Assembly: GCA_032334055.1 (NCBI GenBank) | Contig: JAUOZS010000001.1 | Span: forward strand, 2,516,501 to 2,580,500 | DNA length: 64,000 nucleotides | From: Selenomonadales bacterium 4137-cl | Lineage (GTDB): Bacteria; Bacillota; Negativicutes; Sporomusales; UBA7701 | Direction of reading: 5' to 3' | Shown here: piece after piece, positions 16,620 through 24,800 of the stretch | Position numbering within the stretch: the first letter of the stretch is position 1 | How the letters are laid out: each line of letters opens with the position of its first letter | Position numbers and translations under genes: made by a program | The notes under the pieces: generated by a model | The model's input: the letters and a program-made list of their open reading frames with translations, nothing else | Told to the model about the DNA's origin: nothing | Databases searched by the model: none

Positions 16620-16644
<25 letters not shown>
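15430..16644 (-). CDS. MacB-like ABC transporter permease (FtsX fold)
   Basis: A 404-residue permease: N-terminal membrane helix after the cytoplasmic lead (LRAFLTMLGIIIGVGAVIAMVSIGMG, about 16-42), a large extracytoplasmic MacB-type core (about 45-275), and three C-terminal helices (about 280-400) with the family signature [24 protein letters not shown]. It forms the membrane part of a tripartite MacAB-type exporter, overlapping the ATPase gene by 25 nt. Substrate (peptides, macrolides or lipid-linked compounds) cannot be told from sequence. Confidence 0.92.
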
Positions 16645-17333
<689 letters not shown>

Positions 17334-17345
17334 GTCTCTCCCTCC

Positions 17346-18428
17346 TCAGCGGATGCCGCGCAGCGGGTTGCCCCCCGGATGGCCGCCCTGGCCCGGGGCC
17401 TTGCTGGCCGACAGGAGGATTTTGTCGCCGTCTTTGAGGCCGTCGGCGATTTCCACCCTGTCGTCGCTGGCGAGGCCGAGCTTAACGGTTACGTTCTGCG
17501 GCTTGCCGTCCTTCATGACCTGGACATACTGCTGGCCCTTGGTCTGCTTGACCGCAGACAGCGGTACGATCAGCACGTTCTTGCTCTCGCCGACGTGGAT
17601 GGAAACCCTGGCTGTCATCGTCGGCTTCAGCAGCCCCTGGGGAGAGTCGATGTCGACGGTGACCGGGTAGTAAACAACGTTCGACTGGATGGAAGCCTTG
17701 TTGGAAACGTTGGACACCGTGCCGGCGAAGGTCTTGTCCGGGTAGGCGTCGACGGTGAAGCTGACTTTTTGGCCCTTCTTCACCCGGCCGACGTCCGATT
17801 CATCCACCTGGACGGAGATCTGCATCTTGGACATGTCGGCAATCGTCATCAGCACCATCGGCGTCGAAATGCCGGGGGAGACCGTCTGGCCGGCCGGGAT
17901 GGGCTTGCCAATGACGATGCCGTCGATAGGGGCCTTGATGATTGTGTCGTTGAGCTGGGAGGCAGCGTCGTCGTGAGTGGCCTGGGCCACCTGGTACTCC
18001 ATGCGGGACGCGTCGAGCTGCTGGGTCGATATGGCGCCGATAGCGGCTAGCTGTCGGTTGCGCTCGTAATTGGCGGCGGCGTTGGCCAGCTTCGCCTGCG
18101 CCTGGGACACCGTCGTCCGCAGGCGGTCGTCGTCGAGAAGGATGAGTACCTGATCCGCCTTGACGATATCATTCTCATTCACTTTGACCTCGACGATCCG
18201 GCCGGTGATTTTCGAGCTTACGTCGACGCTGTTTACCGGCGAAATCGTGCCGGTGGCGGAAACAATCGCCTGGACGTCGCCGCGCTCGACCGCCATGACC
18301 GTACCGGTGAACGCCGGCTTCTTGCTTTTGGCGTAGTAATCGCTGCCGAATTTGGCCGCTACCGCCAGGATAATCAGGGCGATGATCCACCATTTGTATT
18401 GCCGGATTTTTTGCCATATGGCCTGCAT
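17346..18428 (-). CDS. MacA-like periplasmic adaptor (HlyD/RND family)
   Basis: A 360-residue membrane-fusion protein. The start is set at the ATG at 18428, 6 nt after GGGGGGTG. One membrane anchor (about 13-30, WWIIALIILAVAAKFG), a lipoyl/barrel-sandwich half (GTISPVNSVDVSSKITGRIVEV), an alpha-hairpin (about 95-150), the second lipoyl half (IKAPIDGIVIGKPI), a beta-barrel domain and a membrane-proximal domain. The C-terminus is Gly/Pro-rich. It links the inner-membrane ABC pump to the outer envelope, which fits a diderm host. Confidence 0.92.
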   Translation of the reverse strand: MQAIWQKIRQYKWWIIALIILAVAAKFGSDYYAKSKKPAFTGTVMAVERGDVQAIVSATGTISPVNSVDVSSKITGRIVEVKVNENDIVKADQVLILLDDDRLRTTVSQAQAKLANAAANYERNRQLAAIGAISTQQLDASRMEYQVAQATHDDAASQLNDTIIKAPIDGIVIGKPIPAGQTVSPGISTPMVLMTIADMSKMQISVQVDESDVGRVKKGQKVSFTVDAYPDKTFAGTVSNVSNKASIQSNVVYYPVTVDIDSPQGLLKPTMTARVSIHVGESKNVLIVPLSAVKQTKGQQYVQVMKDGKPQNVTVKLGLASDDRVEIADGLKDGDKILLSASKAPGQGGHPGGNPLRGIR

Positions 18429-18458
18429 AGCAAGCACCCCCCGAGTGTTTCTATCATC

Positions 18459-18487
18459 AGTGTACACACGACTGACTGACTAGTCAA
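18459..18487 (-). promoter_or_regulatory. promoter of the MacAB-type operon with palindromic operator
   Basis: Minus-strand TTGACT (18482-18487), 17-nt spacer, TACACT (18459-18464). The perfect palindrome TGACTAGTCA (18477-18486) overlaps the -35 and is followed by further GACT repeats, a layout typical of TetR-family operators that control efflux pumps. No such regulator gene is in the neighbourhood. Confidence 0.65.
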
Positions 18488-18700
18488 TCGGTTGCCTGAG
18501 CGGCTTTTGGCCCGGAAAAGCCTTCCAGTGCTTATAATACAAGGTATTGCGGGAGTTTGTGAAAAATGTGTGAAAATTGGAAGAGTCCGGGAAAGAGGCA
18601 CGGCAGGGCGCTTTGGCCGCCCTCTTTAGCATAATAATACATGCACTTTGTGGTAAATTTGTGACAACAGCTGTATTTTAGCGGATATTTCCGCCGAAAA
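18488..18700. other. intergenic region between the efflux operon and proA
   Basis: No supported gene. It is AT-richer than its surroundings, with scattered TATAAT-like hexamers on both strands and a small hairpin (GGGCG/CGCCC near 18608-18625). It holds only the upstream part of the adaptor promoter region on one side and the proA terminator on the other. Confidence 0.5.
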
Positions 18701-18741
18701 CAAAAATCAACCCTCCCGGCTTGCGATCCGCCGGGAGGGTT
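18701..18741 (-). terminator. terminator after proA
   Basis: A perfect 12-bp stem AACCCTCCCGGC/GCCGGGAGGGTT (18730-18741 with 18709-18720) followed on the minus strand by GATTTTTG; it ends the obg-yhbY-proB-proA transcript. Confidence 0.92.
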
Positions 18742-18760
18742 GCCGGTTTTATCATACCGG

Positions 18761-20014
18761 TTATCTTATCTGCCCCGTGCCATTCACCAGATACTTGACG
18801 CTCGTCAGCTCGCGCAGGCCCATGGGGCCGCGGGCGTGGAGCTTTTGGGTGCTGATGCCGATCTCCGCCCCGAAACCGAACTCGAACCCGTCAGTGAAGC
18901 GGGTGGAAGCGTTGACGTATACGGCGGCGGCGTCGACCTCGGCCTGAAAGCGGCGGGCGCTCTCCAGGTTGCTGGTGACGATCGCCTCAGAGTGGCGGGT
19001 GCCGTAGGCGGCGATGTGGGCCAGCGCCTCCGCGAGGCTGTTGACGATCCTCACCGACACGATCAGGTCGTGGTACTCGGTGGCCCAATCGGTCTCCCCG
19101 GCTTCTTTGACAGCCGGGTGGTAGCACATCGTGCCGGTGCAGCCGCGCACCTCCACCCCCGCTTCGTGGTAGGCGGCCAGCATCGGCGGCAGGAAGTCCT
19201 CGGCCACCGCCCGGTGGACGAGGAGGGTCTCCATGGCGTTGCAGACGCCGGGGCGGGATACCTTGGCGTTGAAGGCGATATCTTTGGCCATCGTCAGGTC
19301 GGCGCTGGCGTCGACGAAAACGTGGCAAACGCCGATGCCGGTCTCGATGACCGGCACGGTGCTGTTTTCCACCACCGTCTGAATGAGGCCGGCCCCGCCG
19401 CGGGGGATGATGACGTCGATATAGTCGTTGAGCCTGAGCATGGCGTTGACCGCCGCCCGGTCGGTGGTGGCGATGAGCTGGATGGACCCGGCCGGCGCCC
19501 CCGCTTCCTCGGCCGCCTTAGCCAGAATGCCGGCGACCGCGAGGTTGGAGTTGATGGCCTCCGAGCCGCCGCGCAGAATGACGGCGTTGCCGGACTTCAG
19601 GCACAGGCCGGCGGCGTCGGCGGTGACGTTGGGGCGGGCCTCGTAGATGATGCCGATTACCCCGAGGGGTACCCGTACCTTGGCGATGGCAAGGCCGTTG
19701 GGCCGCTGCCAGCCTTCGACGGTCTCGCCGACCGGGTCGGGCAGGGCGGCGAGCTGCCGCAGGCCGGCGGCCATGTCGGCGATTCTAGCCTTGGTCAGGG
19801 CGAGCCGGTCGAGGAGAGCGGTCGACATGCCCTTGGCTTCCCCGGCGACCATATCCTCGGCGTTGGCGGCGAGGATATGGTCGGCGCCCGCTTCAAGGCC
19901 GTCGGCCATGGCATGAAGCGCCTTGTTCTTCACCGTTGCCGGCGTCACAGCCAGTCTGGCGGCCGCCTTTTTGGCGATGGCGCCCTTCTCTTTCAGTTCG
20001 GCCAGATAATCCAT
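18761..20014 (-). CDS. proA: glutamate-5-semialdehyde dehydrogenase (gamma-glutamyl phosphate reductase)
   Basis: A 417-residue ProA reducing glutamyl-5-phosphate to the semialdehyde with NADPH in proline synthesis. The catalytic Cys is in VSRPGVCNAMETLLVH; other family stretches are LGVIGIIYEARPNVT, LILRGGSEAINSN-type ILRGGSEAINSNL and FTDGFEFGFGAEIGIST. The start is at the ATG at 20014 (GAGGAGGG upstream), 15 nt after the end of proB. Confidence 0.97.
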   Translation of the reverse strand: MDYLAELKEKGAIAKKAAARLAVTPATVKNKALHAMADGLEAGADHILAANAEDMVAGEAKGMSTALLDRLALTKARIADMAAGLRQLAALPDPVGETVEGWQRPNGLAIAKVRVPLGVIGIIYEARPNVTADAAGLCLKSGNAVILRGGSEAINSNLAVAGILAKAAEEAGAPAGSIQLIATTDRAAVNAMLRLNDYIDVIIPRGGAGLIQTVVENSTVPVIETGIGVCHVFVDASADLTMAKDIAFNAKVSRPGVCNAMETLLVHRAVAEDFLPPMLAAYHEAGVEVRGCTGTMCYHPAVKEAGETDWATEYHDLIVSVRIVNSLAEALAHIAAYGTRHSEAIVTSNLESARRFQAEVDAAAVYVNASTRFTDGFEFGFGAEIGISTQKLHARGPMGLRELTSVKYLVNGTGQIR

Positions 20015-20028
20015 ATAAAATTCCCTCC

Positions 20029-21153
20029 TCAAACAAGCAAAACCATGTTATCGCGGTGGATGACCTCGTCGTAGGGCTTGCCGCCAAGAAGATCGGCGAT
20101 CTCGTTGGTATGGGCGCCCATTATCCGGCGGGTGTCGGCCGCGTTGTAGTTGGCGATGCCGCGGGCGATCTCGCGTCCCTCGGCGGTCAGGATGCGGATG
20201 GTGTTGCCGTGCTCGAAACCGCCGTCCACCGCCGTTATACCGGCGGCCAGCAGGCTCGCGCCCCGCAGGATGGCCTGCTCGCAGCCATCGTCGACCGTCA
20301 CCGCGCCGCGGATGCGCGCCCCGAACGCCAGCCAGCGCTTGCGGACCTGCAGGCGGTTGACCTTCGGCAGAAAGATCGTGCCGATTTCCGCACCGCTCAA
20401 AATATCCCGCACCACCCCGCCGCGCGCTCCGGAGGCGATAAGCATGACGACGCCGGAATTGACGGCGATTTTGGCGGCCTGAAGCTTGGTGCGCATGCCG
20501 CCGGTGCCCTTATCGGTACCGGGGCCGCCGGCCAGAGCTTCGACCGCCGGCGTAATGTCGGCGACCTCGGGAATAAGCGTCGCCGACGGGTCGGTCTGGG
20601 GATTGGCGGTGTAAAGGCCCTCGATGTCGGACAGGATGATGAGCAGGTCGGCCTCGACGATGCTGGCCACCATGGCCGAGAGGGTATCGTTGTCGCCGAT
20701 CTTCAGCTCGTCGACGGCAACAACGTCGTTCTCGTTGATGACCGGCACAACCCCCATCGCCAACAGCGTCATGAGGGTGTTGCGGGAATTGGCGTAGCGG
20801 CTGCGGTTAACCGAGTCCTCCCTTGTCAGCAGAACCTGGGCCACCACCTGGCCGTACTCGGCGAACAGTTTTTCGTAGGTATGCATGAGGATGCCCTGGC
20901 CCACGGCCGCGGCAGCCTGTTTCTCGGGAATTGTCTTAGGTTTTTCTTTTAGCCCTAGCCGGTCCATGCCCGCCGCCACCGCGCCGGACGTTACCAGCAG
21001 TATTTGTTTGCCCTGGTTTGCCAGATCGGACAGTTCCCGCACCAGCTTTTCGATTCCCTGCAGATTTAGCTTGCCGGTGCTGTGGGTCAACGTACTTGAG
21101 CCCACCTTGACGACGATCCGTTTGGCCTCTCCCAGGCTCCGCCTGGTAAGCAT
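20029..21153 (-). CDS. proB: glutamate 5-kinase
   Basis: A 374-residue ProB with an N-terminal amino-acid kinase domain (VVKVGSSTLTH, VTSGAVAAGMDRL, INENDVVAVDELKIGDNDTLSA, GTGGMRTKLQAAKIA) and a C-terminal PUA domain (about residues 280-365). It carries out the first, feedback-controlled step of proline synthesis. The ATG at 21153 has GGGAGAGAG upstream. Its first 218 nt overlap the end of the preceding YhbY-like gene in another frame, an unusually long overlap. Confidence 0.97.
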   Translation of the reverse strand: MLTRRSLGEAKRIVVKVGSSTLTHSTGKLNLQGIEKLVRELSDLANQGKQILLVTSGAVAAGMDRLGLKEKPKTIPEKQAAAAVGQGILMHTYEKLFAEYGQVVAQVLLTREDSVNRSRYANSRNTLMTLLAMGVVPVINENDVVAVDELKIGDNDTLSAMVASIVEADLLIILSDIEGLYTANPQTDPSATLIPEVADITPAVEALAGGPGTDKGTGGMRTKLQAAKIAVNSGVVMLIASGARGGVVRDILSGAEIGTIFLPKVNRLQVRKRWLAFGARIRGAVTVDDGCEQAILRGASLLAAGITAVDGGFEHGNTIRILTAEGREIARGIANYNAADTRRIMGAHTNEIADLLGGKPYDEVIHRDNMVLLV

Positions 21154-21901
21154 AATTCTCTCTCCCGTCCTTTTTCAGCCCCGGTACCGGTTTGCCCGCG
21201 CCACGCGGCTTCGGCCCGAAGGCTTTTTCGGCGGCCGGTTTGCCTGCGCCACGCGGCTTTGGTCCGAAGGCTTTCTCGGCGGCCGGTTTCGCCGCGCCAC
21301 GCGGCTTTGGTCCGAAGGCTTTCTCGGCGGCCGGTTTCGCCGCGCCACGCGGCTTTGATCCGAAGGCTTTCTCGGCGGCCGGTTTGCCCGCGCCACGAGG
21401 CTTCGGCCCGAAGGCTCTCTCCGTCGCCGGTTTCGCCGTCCCGCGCGGCTTCGGCCCGAAGGCTTTATCGGCGCTTGGCGTGGCCGCACCCCGCGGTTTC
21501 GGCGCAAGAGTTCTTCCCGCGGCCGGGTTGACGGCACCGCGCGGCTTAGGCTTAGCCGGCCGGTCAGCCGGCGGTGGGACGGGCTTGGCGGCCGGCGCGA
21601 TCGGGCCGGCCACGGGAAATTCGATCTTCGGCTTGTCGGCGTTGCGCTTGAACAGCAGGCCGTTGCGGCCGATCACCTGGACGAGCTCGGCTCCGACTCC
21701 TTCGGCGAGCTGGGCGATGGCGTCCGCCGGCTCCTCGGGGCTGTTCTTGAGCACCCGTACCTTGATAAGCTCCCGCCCGGCGATTACGCCAGCCGCGCCG
21801 GATACCACCGACGGAGCGACGCCGGCCTTGCCGATCTGCACCACCGGCTCCAGCTTGCCGCCGAGCGCCTTGAGGTAGCGTTTTTCCTTGTTGGTCAGCA
21901 T
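20936..21901 (-). CDS. YhbY-like CRM-domain RNA-binding protein with long repetitive tail
   Basis: Residues 1-95 are a complete CRM/YhbY domain (LTNKEKRYLKALGGKLEPVV, QIGKAGV, IKVRVLKNSPEE, VQVIGRNGLLFKR), a family that binds rRNA and pre-50S particles. YhbY proteins normally end near residue 100. Here a Pro-rich linker leads into seven tandem 16-residue repeats (residues 123-234; typical unit AGKPAAEKAFGPKPRG), strongly basic and disordered. The remaining roughly 85 residues are read through 218 nt of proB in a different frame. The frame would close right after the repeats if one base differed (GGC TGA in the neighbouring frame near 21177), so the true C-terminus is uncertain. Confidence 0.8.
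   Translation of the reverse strand: MLTNKEKRYLKALGGKLEPVVQIGKAGVAPSVVSGAAGVIAGRELIKVRVLKNSPEEPADAIAQLAEGVGAELVQVIGRNGLLFKRNADKPKIEFPVAGPIAPAAKPVPPPADRPAKPKPRGAVNPAAGRTLAPKPRGAATPSADKAFGPKPRGTAKPATERAFGPKPRGAGKPAAEKAFGSKPRGAAKPAAEKAFGPKPRGAAKPAAEKAFGPKPRGAGKPAAEKAFGPKPRGAGKPVPGLKKDGRENYAYQAEPGRGQTDRRQGGLKYVDPQHRQAKSAGNRKAGAGTVRSGKPGQTNTAGNVRRGGGGHGPARAKRKT
21200..21535 (-). repeat. seven tandem 48-bp repeats inside the yhbY-like gene
   Basis: Seven in-frame copies of a 48-bp unit coding for 16 residues; the two to three central copies are nearly identical at DNA level and the outer ones have diverged (for example TLAPKPRG and AFGSKPRG versions). A minisatellite of this kind is prone to copy-number change. 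Confidence 0.9.
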
Positions 21902-21961
21902 GCGCTTACTCCGCCTTCCTGCCAGGCTGGTCCGGCTTTCCGGACAGCCCGGGGGTTTTCC

Positions 21962-23236
21962 CTATGATTCCTTGAACTCGAACTCCGCTCCCCGGATGCG
22001 GACGGTGTCGCCTTCTTTGATGCCCCGTTCCTTGAGGTCGGCTTCGATGCCGAGCCGCCGCCAGGCCAGCTGGAAGCGGCGGAGAGCTTCGTCGTTGGCG
22101 AAGTTGGTCATGGCGACGAGCTTCTCGATCTCCTTGCCTTCGACGACATACGCGCCGTCGTCGTCGCGCCTGATGGTAAAGGGCGCCTCCGGTTTGGCCG
22201 TATAGACGACGGTGTCGACCGGCGGGGCCGGCTCGTCCTTGTATTCGGCCAGCAGCGCCACGGCCCGGTCCAAGAGCGCCGGCAGGCCGTCGCCGGTGGC
22301 GGCGGACACGGGGAATATCTCCCGTCCCTCCGCGGCGATGTGCTCGGCCACCCGCGGGTAATTCTCCCGCGCATCCGGCAGGTCCATCTTATTGGCGGCC
22401 ACGATCTGCGGCCGCGACGCCAGGCGTTCGCTGTAAAGTTTAAGCTCGTCATTGATCTTATGGTAGTCGTCGATCGGGTCGCGGCCCTCCTGGCCGGACA
22501 CGTCGAGGACGTGGATAATGATCCTCGTCCTCTCGATATGGCGGAGAAAATCGTGACCGAGGCCTTTACCTTCATGGGCGCCCTCGATCAGGCCGGGGAT
22601 GTCGGCCAGCACAAAACTCTGGCCCTCCCGCACGCTGACCACGCCGAGCACCGGCGTAAGGGTGGTGAAATGATAGGCGGCGATCTCGGGTTTGGCGGCG
22701 GAAACCCTGGCCAGAAGGCTGGATTTGCCGACGCTGGGATAGCCCACCAGGCCGACGTCGGCCAGCACCTTGAGCTCGAGGAGCAGGCCGCGTTCCTCTC
22801 CCGGTTCGCCGCGCTCGGCGAAGGTGGGGGCGCGGTGGACGCTGGACACGAAGCGGGCGTTGCCCCGCCCGCCGCGGCCTCCCTTGGCCGCCACCAGTTC
22901 CTGCCCCTCGGCGGTCAGGTCGCCGAGGACCTCGCCGGTGGCTTCGTCGCGCACCACCGTGCCCGGCGGTACCTTGACGTAGAGATTGTCGGCCTGACGG
23001 CCGTACATGTTGCTGGTCTGGCCCTTGTCACCCGAATCGGCCTTGAATTTGCGCTTGTAGCGAAAATCAATGAGGGTGTTGAGGCTGGCGTCGACAACCA
23101 GCACGATGTCGCCGCCGCGGCCGCCGTCGCCGCCGCTGGGTCCGCCCTTGGGAACGAACTTCTCGCGGCGGAAGCTGGACATGCCGTCGCCGCCGTCGCC
23201 GGCCTTGACGTGGATTTTTGCCCGGTCTATGAACAT
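21962..23236 (-). CDS. obg: Obg-family GTPase
   Basis: A 424-residue ObgE/CgtA: Gly-rich Obg fold (residues 1-158, starting MFIDRAKIHVKAGDGGDG), GTPase domain with G1 GYPSVGKSS, switch I/G2 TTLTPVLG, G3 DIPGLIEGA, G4 NKMDLP, and C-terminal OCT domain (to residue 424). Acts in 50S assembly and stringent/sporulation signalling. The start is at the ATG at 23236 with AAAGGTGA upstream. It follows the Spo0B-like gene, as spo0B-obg in B. subtilis. Confidence 0.97.
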   Translation of the reverse strand: MFIDRAKIHVKAGDGGDGMSSFRREKFVPKGGPSGGDGGRGGDIVLVVDASLNTLIDFRYKRKFKADSGDKGQTSNMYGRQADNLYVKVPPGTVVRDEATGEVLGDLTAEGQELVAAKGGRGGRGNARFVSSVHRAPTFAERGEPGEERGLLLELKVLADVGLVGYPSVGKSSLLARVSAAKPEIAAYHFTTLTPVLGVVSVREGQSFVLADIPGLIEGAHEGKGLGHDFLRHIERTRIIIHVLDVSGQEGRDPIDDYHKINDELKLYSERLASRPQIVAANKMDLPDARENYPRVAEHIAAEGREIFPVSAATGDGLPALLDRAVALLAEYKDEPAPPVDTVVYTAKPEAPFTIRRDDDGAYVVEGKEIEKLVAMTNFANDEALRRFQLAWRRLGIEADLKERGIKEGDTVRIRGAEFEFKES

Positions 23237-23297
23237 CGAATCACCTTTGTTTCTAAAAACGTCGCATTGTATGTAATATATGCCAGCAGGCGATAAT

Positions 23298-23516
23298 TTA
23301 TGAGCCGGCGGTGCGCCGGCAGGACGGCTGCCTGACATGCTGGCGGAGCGGCCCGGCCAAAAACTCGGGGTCCTTAGCCAGGTCGTCGAGGTAAGCAAGC
23401 GCCTTTTCGGTCCGGCCAAGCTGCAGCAGGGCGTGAACGACCTGGATGTGGTTGATGAAATCGTGGCGTTGCGCTCTGAGCGCTCGTACCAGTTCCTCGC
23501 AGACCTCTTCGGCCAT
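23298..23516 (-). CDS. short Spo0B-like phosphotransferase domain protein
   Basis: A 72-residue protein starting at the ATG at 23516 (GGGAGG 9 nt upstream). It matches the N-terminal helical hairpin of Spo0B: LRAQRHDFINHIQVVHALLQLGRTEKALAYLDDL, with the candidate phospho-accepting His in RHDFINH (residue about 17). It lies between rpmA and obg exactly as spo0B does in B. subtilis, supporting the call. B. subtilis Spo0B is about 190 residues; the C-terminal ATPase-like domain is absent here. It could form the four-helix phosphotransfer bundle as a dimer, or be a remnant. Confidence 0.8.
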   Translation of the reverse strand: MAEEVCEELVRALRAQRHDFINHIQVVHALLQLGRTEKALAYLDDLAKDPEFLAGPLRQHVRQPSCRRTAGS

Positions 23517-23631
23517 CGGCCGCACCTCCCGGCGAAACAGTATGTTACCCTTCGCGCCGCAGCCGTAAAAATCCTGCAAAGTAAAAGCCCGCGGGATTAC
23601 CGCGGGCATTCCAAGCACACAATCGAGAGGC

Positions 23632-23925
23632 CTACATTACGGCTTCTTCTACAGGGTACACGCTGATCTGGCGATTCTCGCGGCCCTTGCGCTCGAAGGC
23701 CACCTTGCCGGCTACCTTCGCGAACAGGGTGTCGTCCTTGCCGATGCCGACGTTCTTGCCGGGATGGAAGTGGGTGCCACGCTGGCGGACGAGGATGCTG
23801 CCGGCGGTTACCACCTGGCCGTCGTGGCGTTTCACGCCAAGGCGCTTGGACTCGCTGTCGCGGCCGTTGCGCGAGCTGCCGACGCCTTTTTTATGGGCGA
23901 ACAGCTGAAGATCGAATTTGAACAT
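23632..23925 (-). CDS. rpmA: ribosomal protein bL27 with cleavable N-terminal extension
   Basis: A 97-residue L27. The start at the ATG at 23925 (AGGAGG upstream) gives the N-terminus MFKFDLQLF followed by AHKKGVGSS. In Firmicutes this nine-residue extension is removed by the protease Prp to expose the functional N-terminus near the peptidyl-transferase centre; prp is the adjacent gene. The remainder matches L27 ([34 protein letters not shown]). Confidence 0.97.
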   Translation of the reverse strand: MFKFDLQLFAHKKGVGSSRNGRDSESKRLGVKRHDGQVVTAGSILVRQRGTHFHPGKNVGIGKDDTLFAKVAGKVAFERKGRENRQISVYPVEEAVM

Positions 23926-23930
23926 TGCCT

Positions 23931-24251
23931 TCACCTCCTGTGTTCGGTTATGCGAACACTCTGCGGACTTTGTTTCGCAATCTCGGCCAGGCCGAGGAGC
24001 ATTGTTTCCAGGATGGCGCTTGTCGACGCGTCGGCAGCGCCCTTGAGGTTAAGTATCAGCTTGCCGGACCCGATGTCAAGGTCGATATCCCGCCCCAGGT
24101 GCCGTTCCAGCCCCAGCACCGCTGTCTGGGTCAGCACCGCCACGCCTGCGCAGACGATATCGCGGCCGTGCGGCGCGGTGTCGGCGTGCCCGTTGGCCGA
24201 AAACCCGGTAATGGCTCCGGCGGCGTTACGGTAGATGTCGATCCTGACCAT
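23931..24251 (-). CDS. prp: ribosomal-processing cysteine protease Prp
   Basis: A 106-residue YsxB/Prp, the protease that trims the L27 extension encoded next door. Catalytic pair visible as His in [12 protein letters not shown] and Cys in [13 protein letters not shown]. The ATG at 24251 overlaps the rplU stop region, and no clear ribosome binding site is seen, pointing to translational coupling with rplU. Its stop lies 5 nt before rpmA. Confidence 0.93.
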   Translation of the reverse strand: MVRIDIYRNAAGAITGFSANGHADTAPHGRDIVCAGVAVLTQTAVLGLERHLGRDIDLDIGSGKLILNLKGAADASTSAILETMLLGLAEIAKQSPQSVRITEHRR

Positions 24252-24252
24252 G

Positions 24253-24567
24253 TCAGGCTTTGATTTTTTCGATGACAACCTTGGTGAACGGTTGGCGATG
24301 ACCCTGGCGGCGACGGTAGTTGGACTTCGCCTTGTACTTGAAGACGAGAATCTTCTTGCCTTTGCCGTGTTCGACCACCTTGCCGGTGACCTTGGCGCCG
24401 GACACTACCGGCGTGCCTACGACCAACTCGCCTTTCTTGACGACGGCCAGGACGCGGTCGAAGGTCACGGTGTCGCCTTCGCCCATTTCCAGCTTTTCGA
24501 CAAGTACCTCGTCGCCTTCGCTGACGCGATACTGCTTGCCGCCGGTCTCAATGATTGCGTATACCAC
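24253..24567 (-). CDS. rplU: ribosomal protein bL21
   Basis: A 104-residue L21 of typical length. It begins at the GTG at 24567 (GGGAGGTG upstream) with [18 protein letters not shown]. The C-terminal signature [19 protein letters not shown] is intact. First gene of rplU-prp-rpmA, preceded by a structured leader and strong promoter. Confidence 0.96.
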   Translation of the reverse strand: MVYAIIETGGKQYRVSEGDEVLVEKLEMGEGDTVTFDRVLAVVKKGELVVGTPVVSGAKVTGKVVEHGKGKKILVFKYKAKSNYRRRQGHRQPFTKVVIEKIKA

Positions 24568-24740
24568 ATTTACACCTCCCAGCATTAAATGGACTCGCCA
24601 TCAAAGGCACTCTACGGCTTTTGATAACCCGTCAGCTGCGTTGTGCGCCTTGCATCTGACGGCTTCTGAACGGCCTAAGAGATTTCTAGAGCCTTTTCCG
24701 AGCGGTTTCGGGAACCATGGACGGCCTAAGCCGCCTACGG
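24568..24740 (-). ncRNA. rplU 5' leader RNA (L21-leader-like)
   Basis: About 170 nt between the promoter at 24747-24775 and rplU. It contains several pairable segments, notably CCGTCAG ... CTGACGG around a GGCGCACAACGCAGC loop, and repeated AGGCCGT motifs. Firmicute L21 operons commonly carry an autoregulatory leader in this position; assignment to that Rfam family is by position and general appearance, not by covariance scoring. Confidence 0.6.
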
Positions 24741-24746
24741 AATAAA

Positions 24747-24775
24747 ATTTTATCACAGTACGGGGGTAATGTCAA
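24747..24775 (-). promoter_or_regulatory. rplU operon promoter
   Basis: Minus-strand consensus TTGACA (24770-24775), 17-nt spacer and TAAAAT (24747-24752). Confidence 0.88.
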
Positions 24776-24800
24776 TTATGCCCTTCCGTTTACGGCGGGA

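Noticed and set aside
18740..20074. 444-codon plus-strand frame opposite proA
   Set aside because: Shadow of proA; no ribosome binding site or family features.
21200..21535. CRISPR-like array
   Set aside because: Tandem 48-bp units without spacers, in frame and coding; no cas genes.
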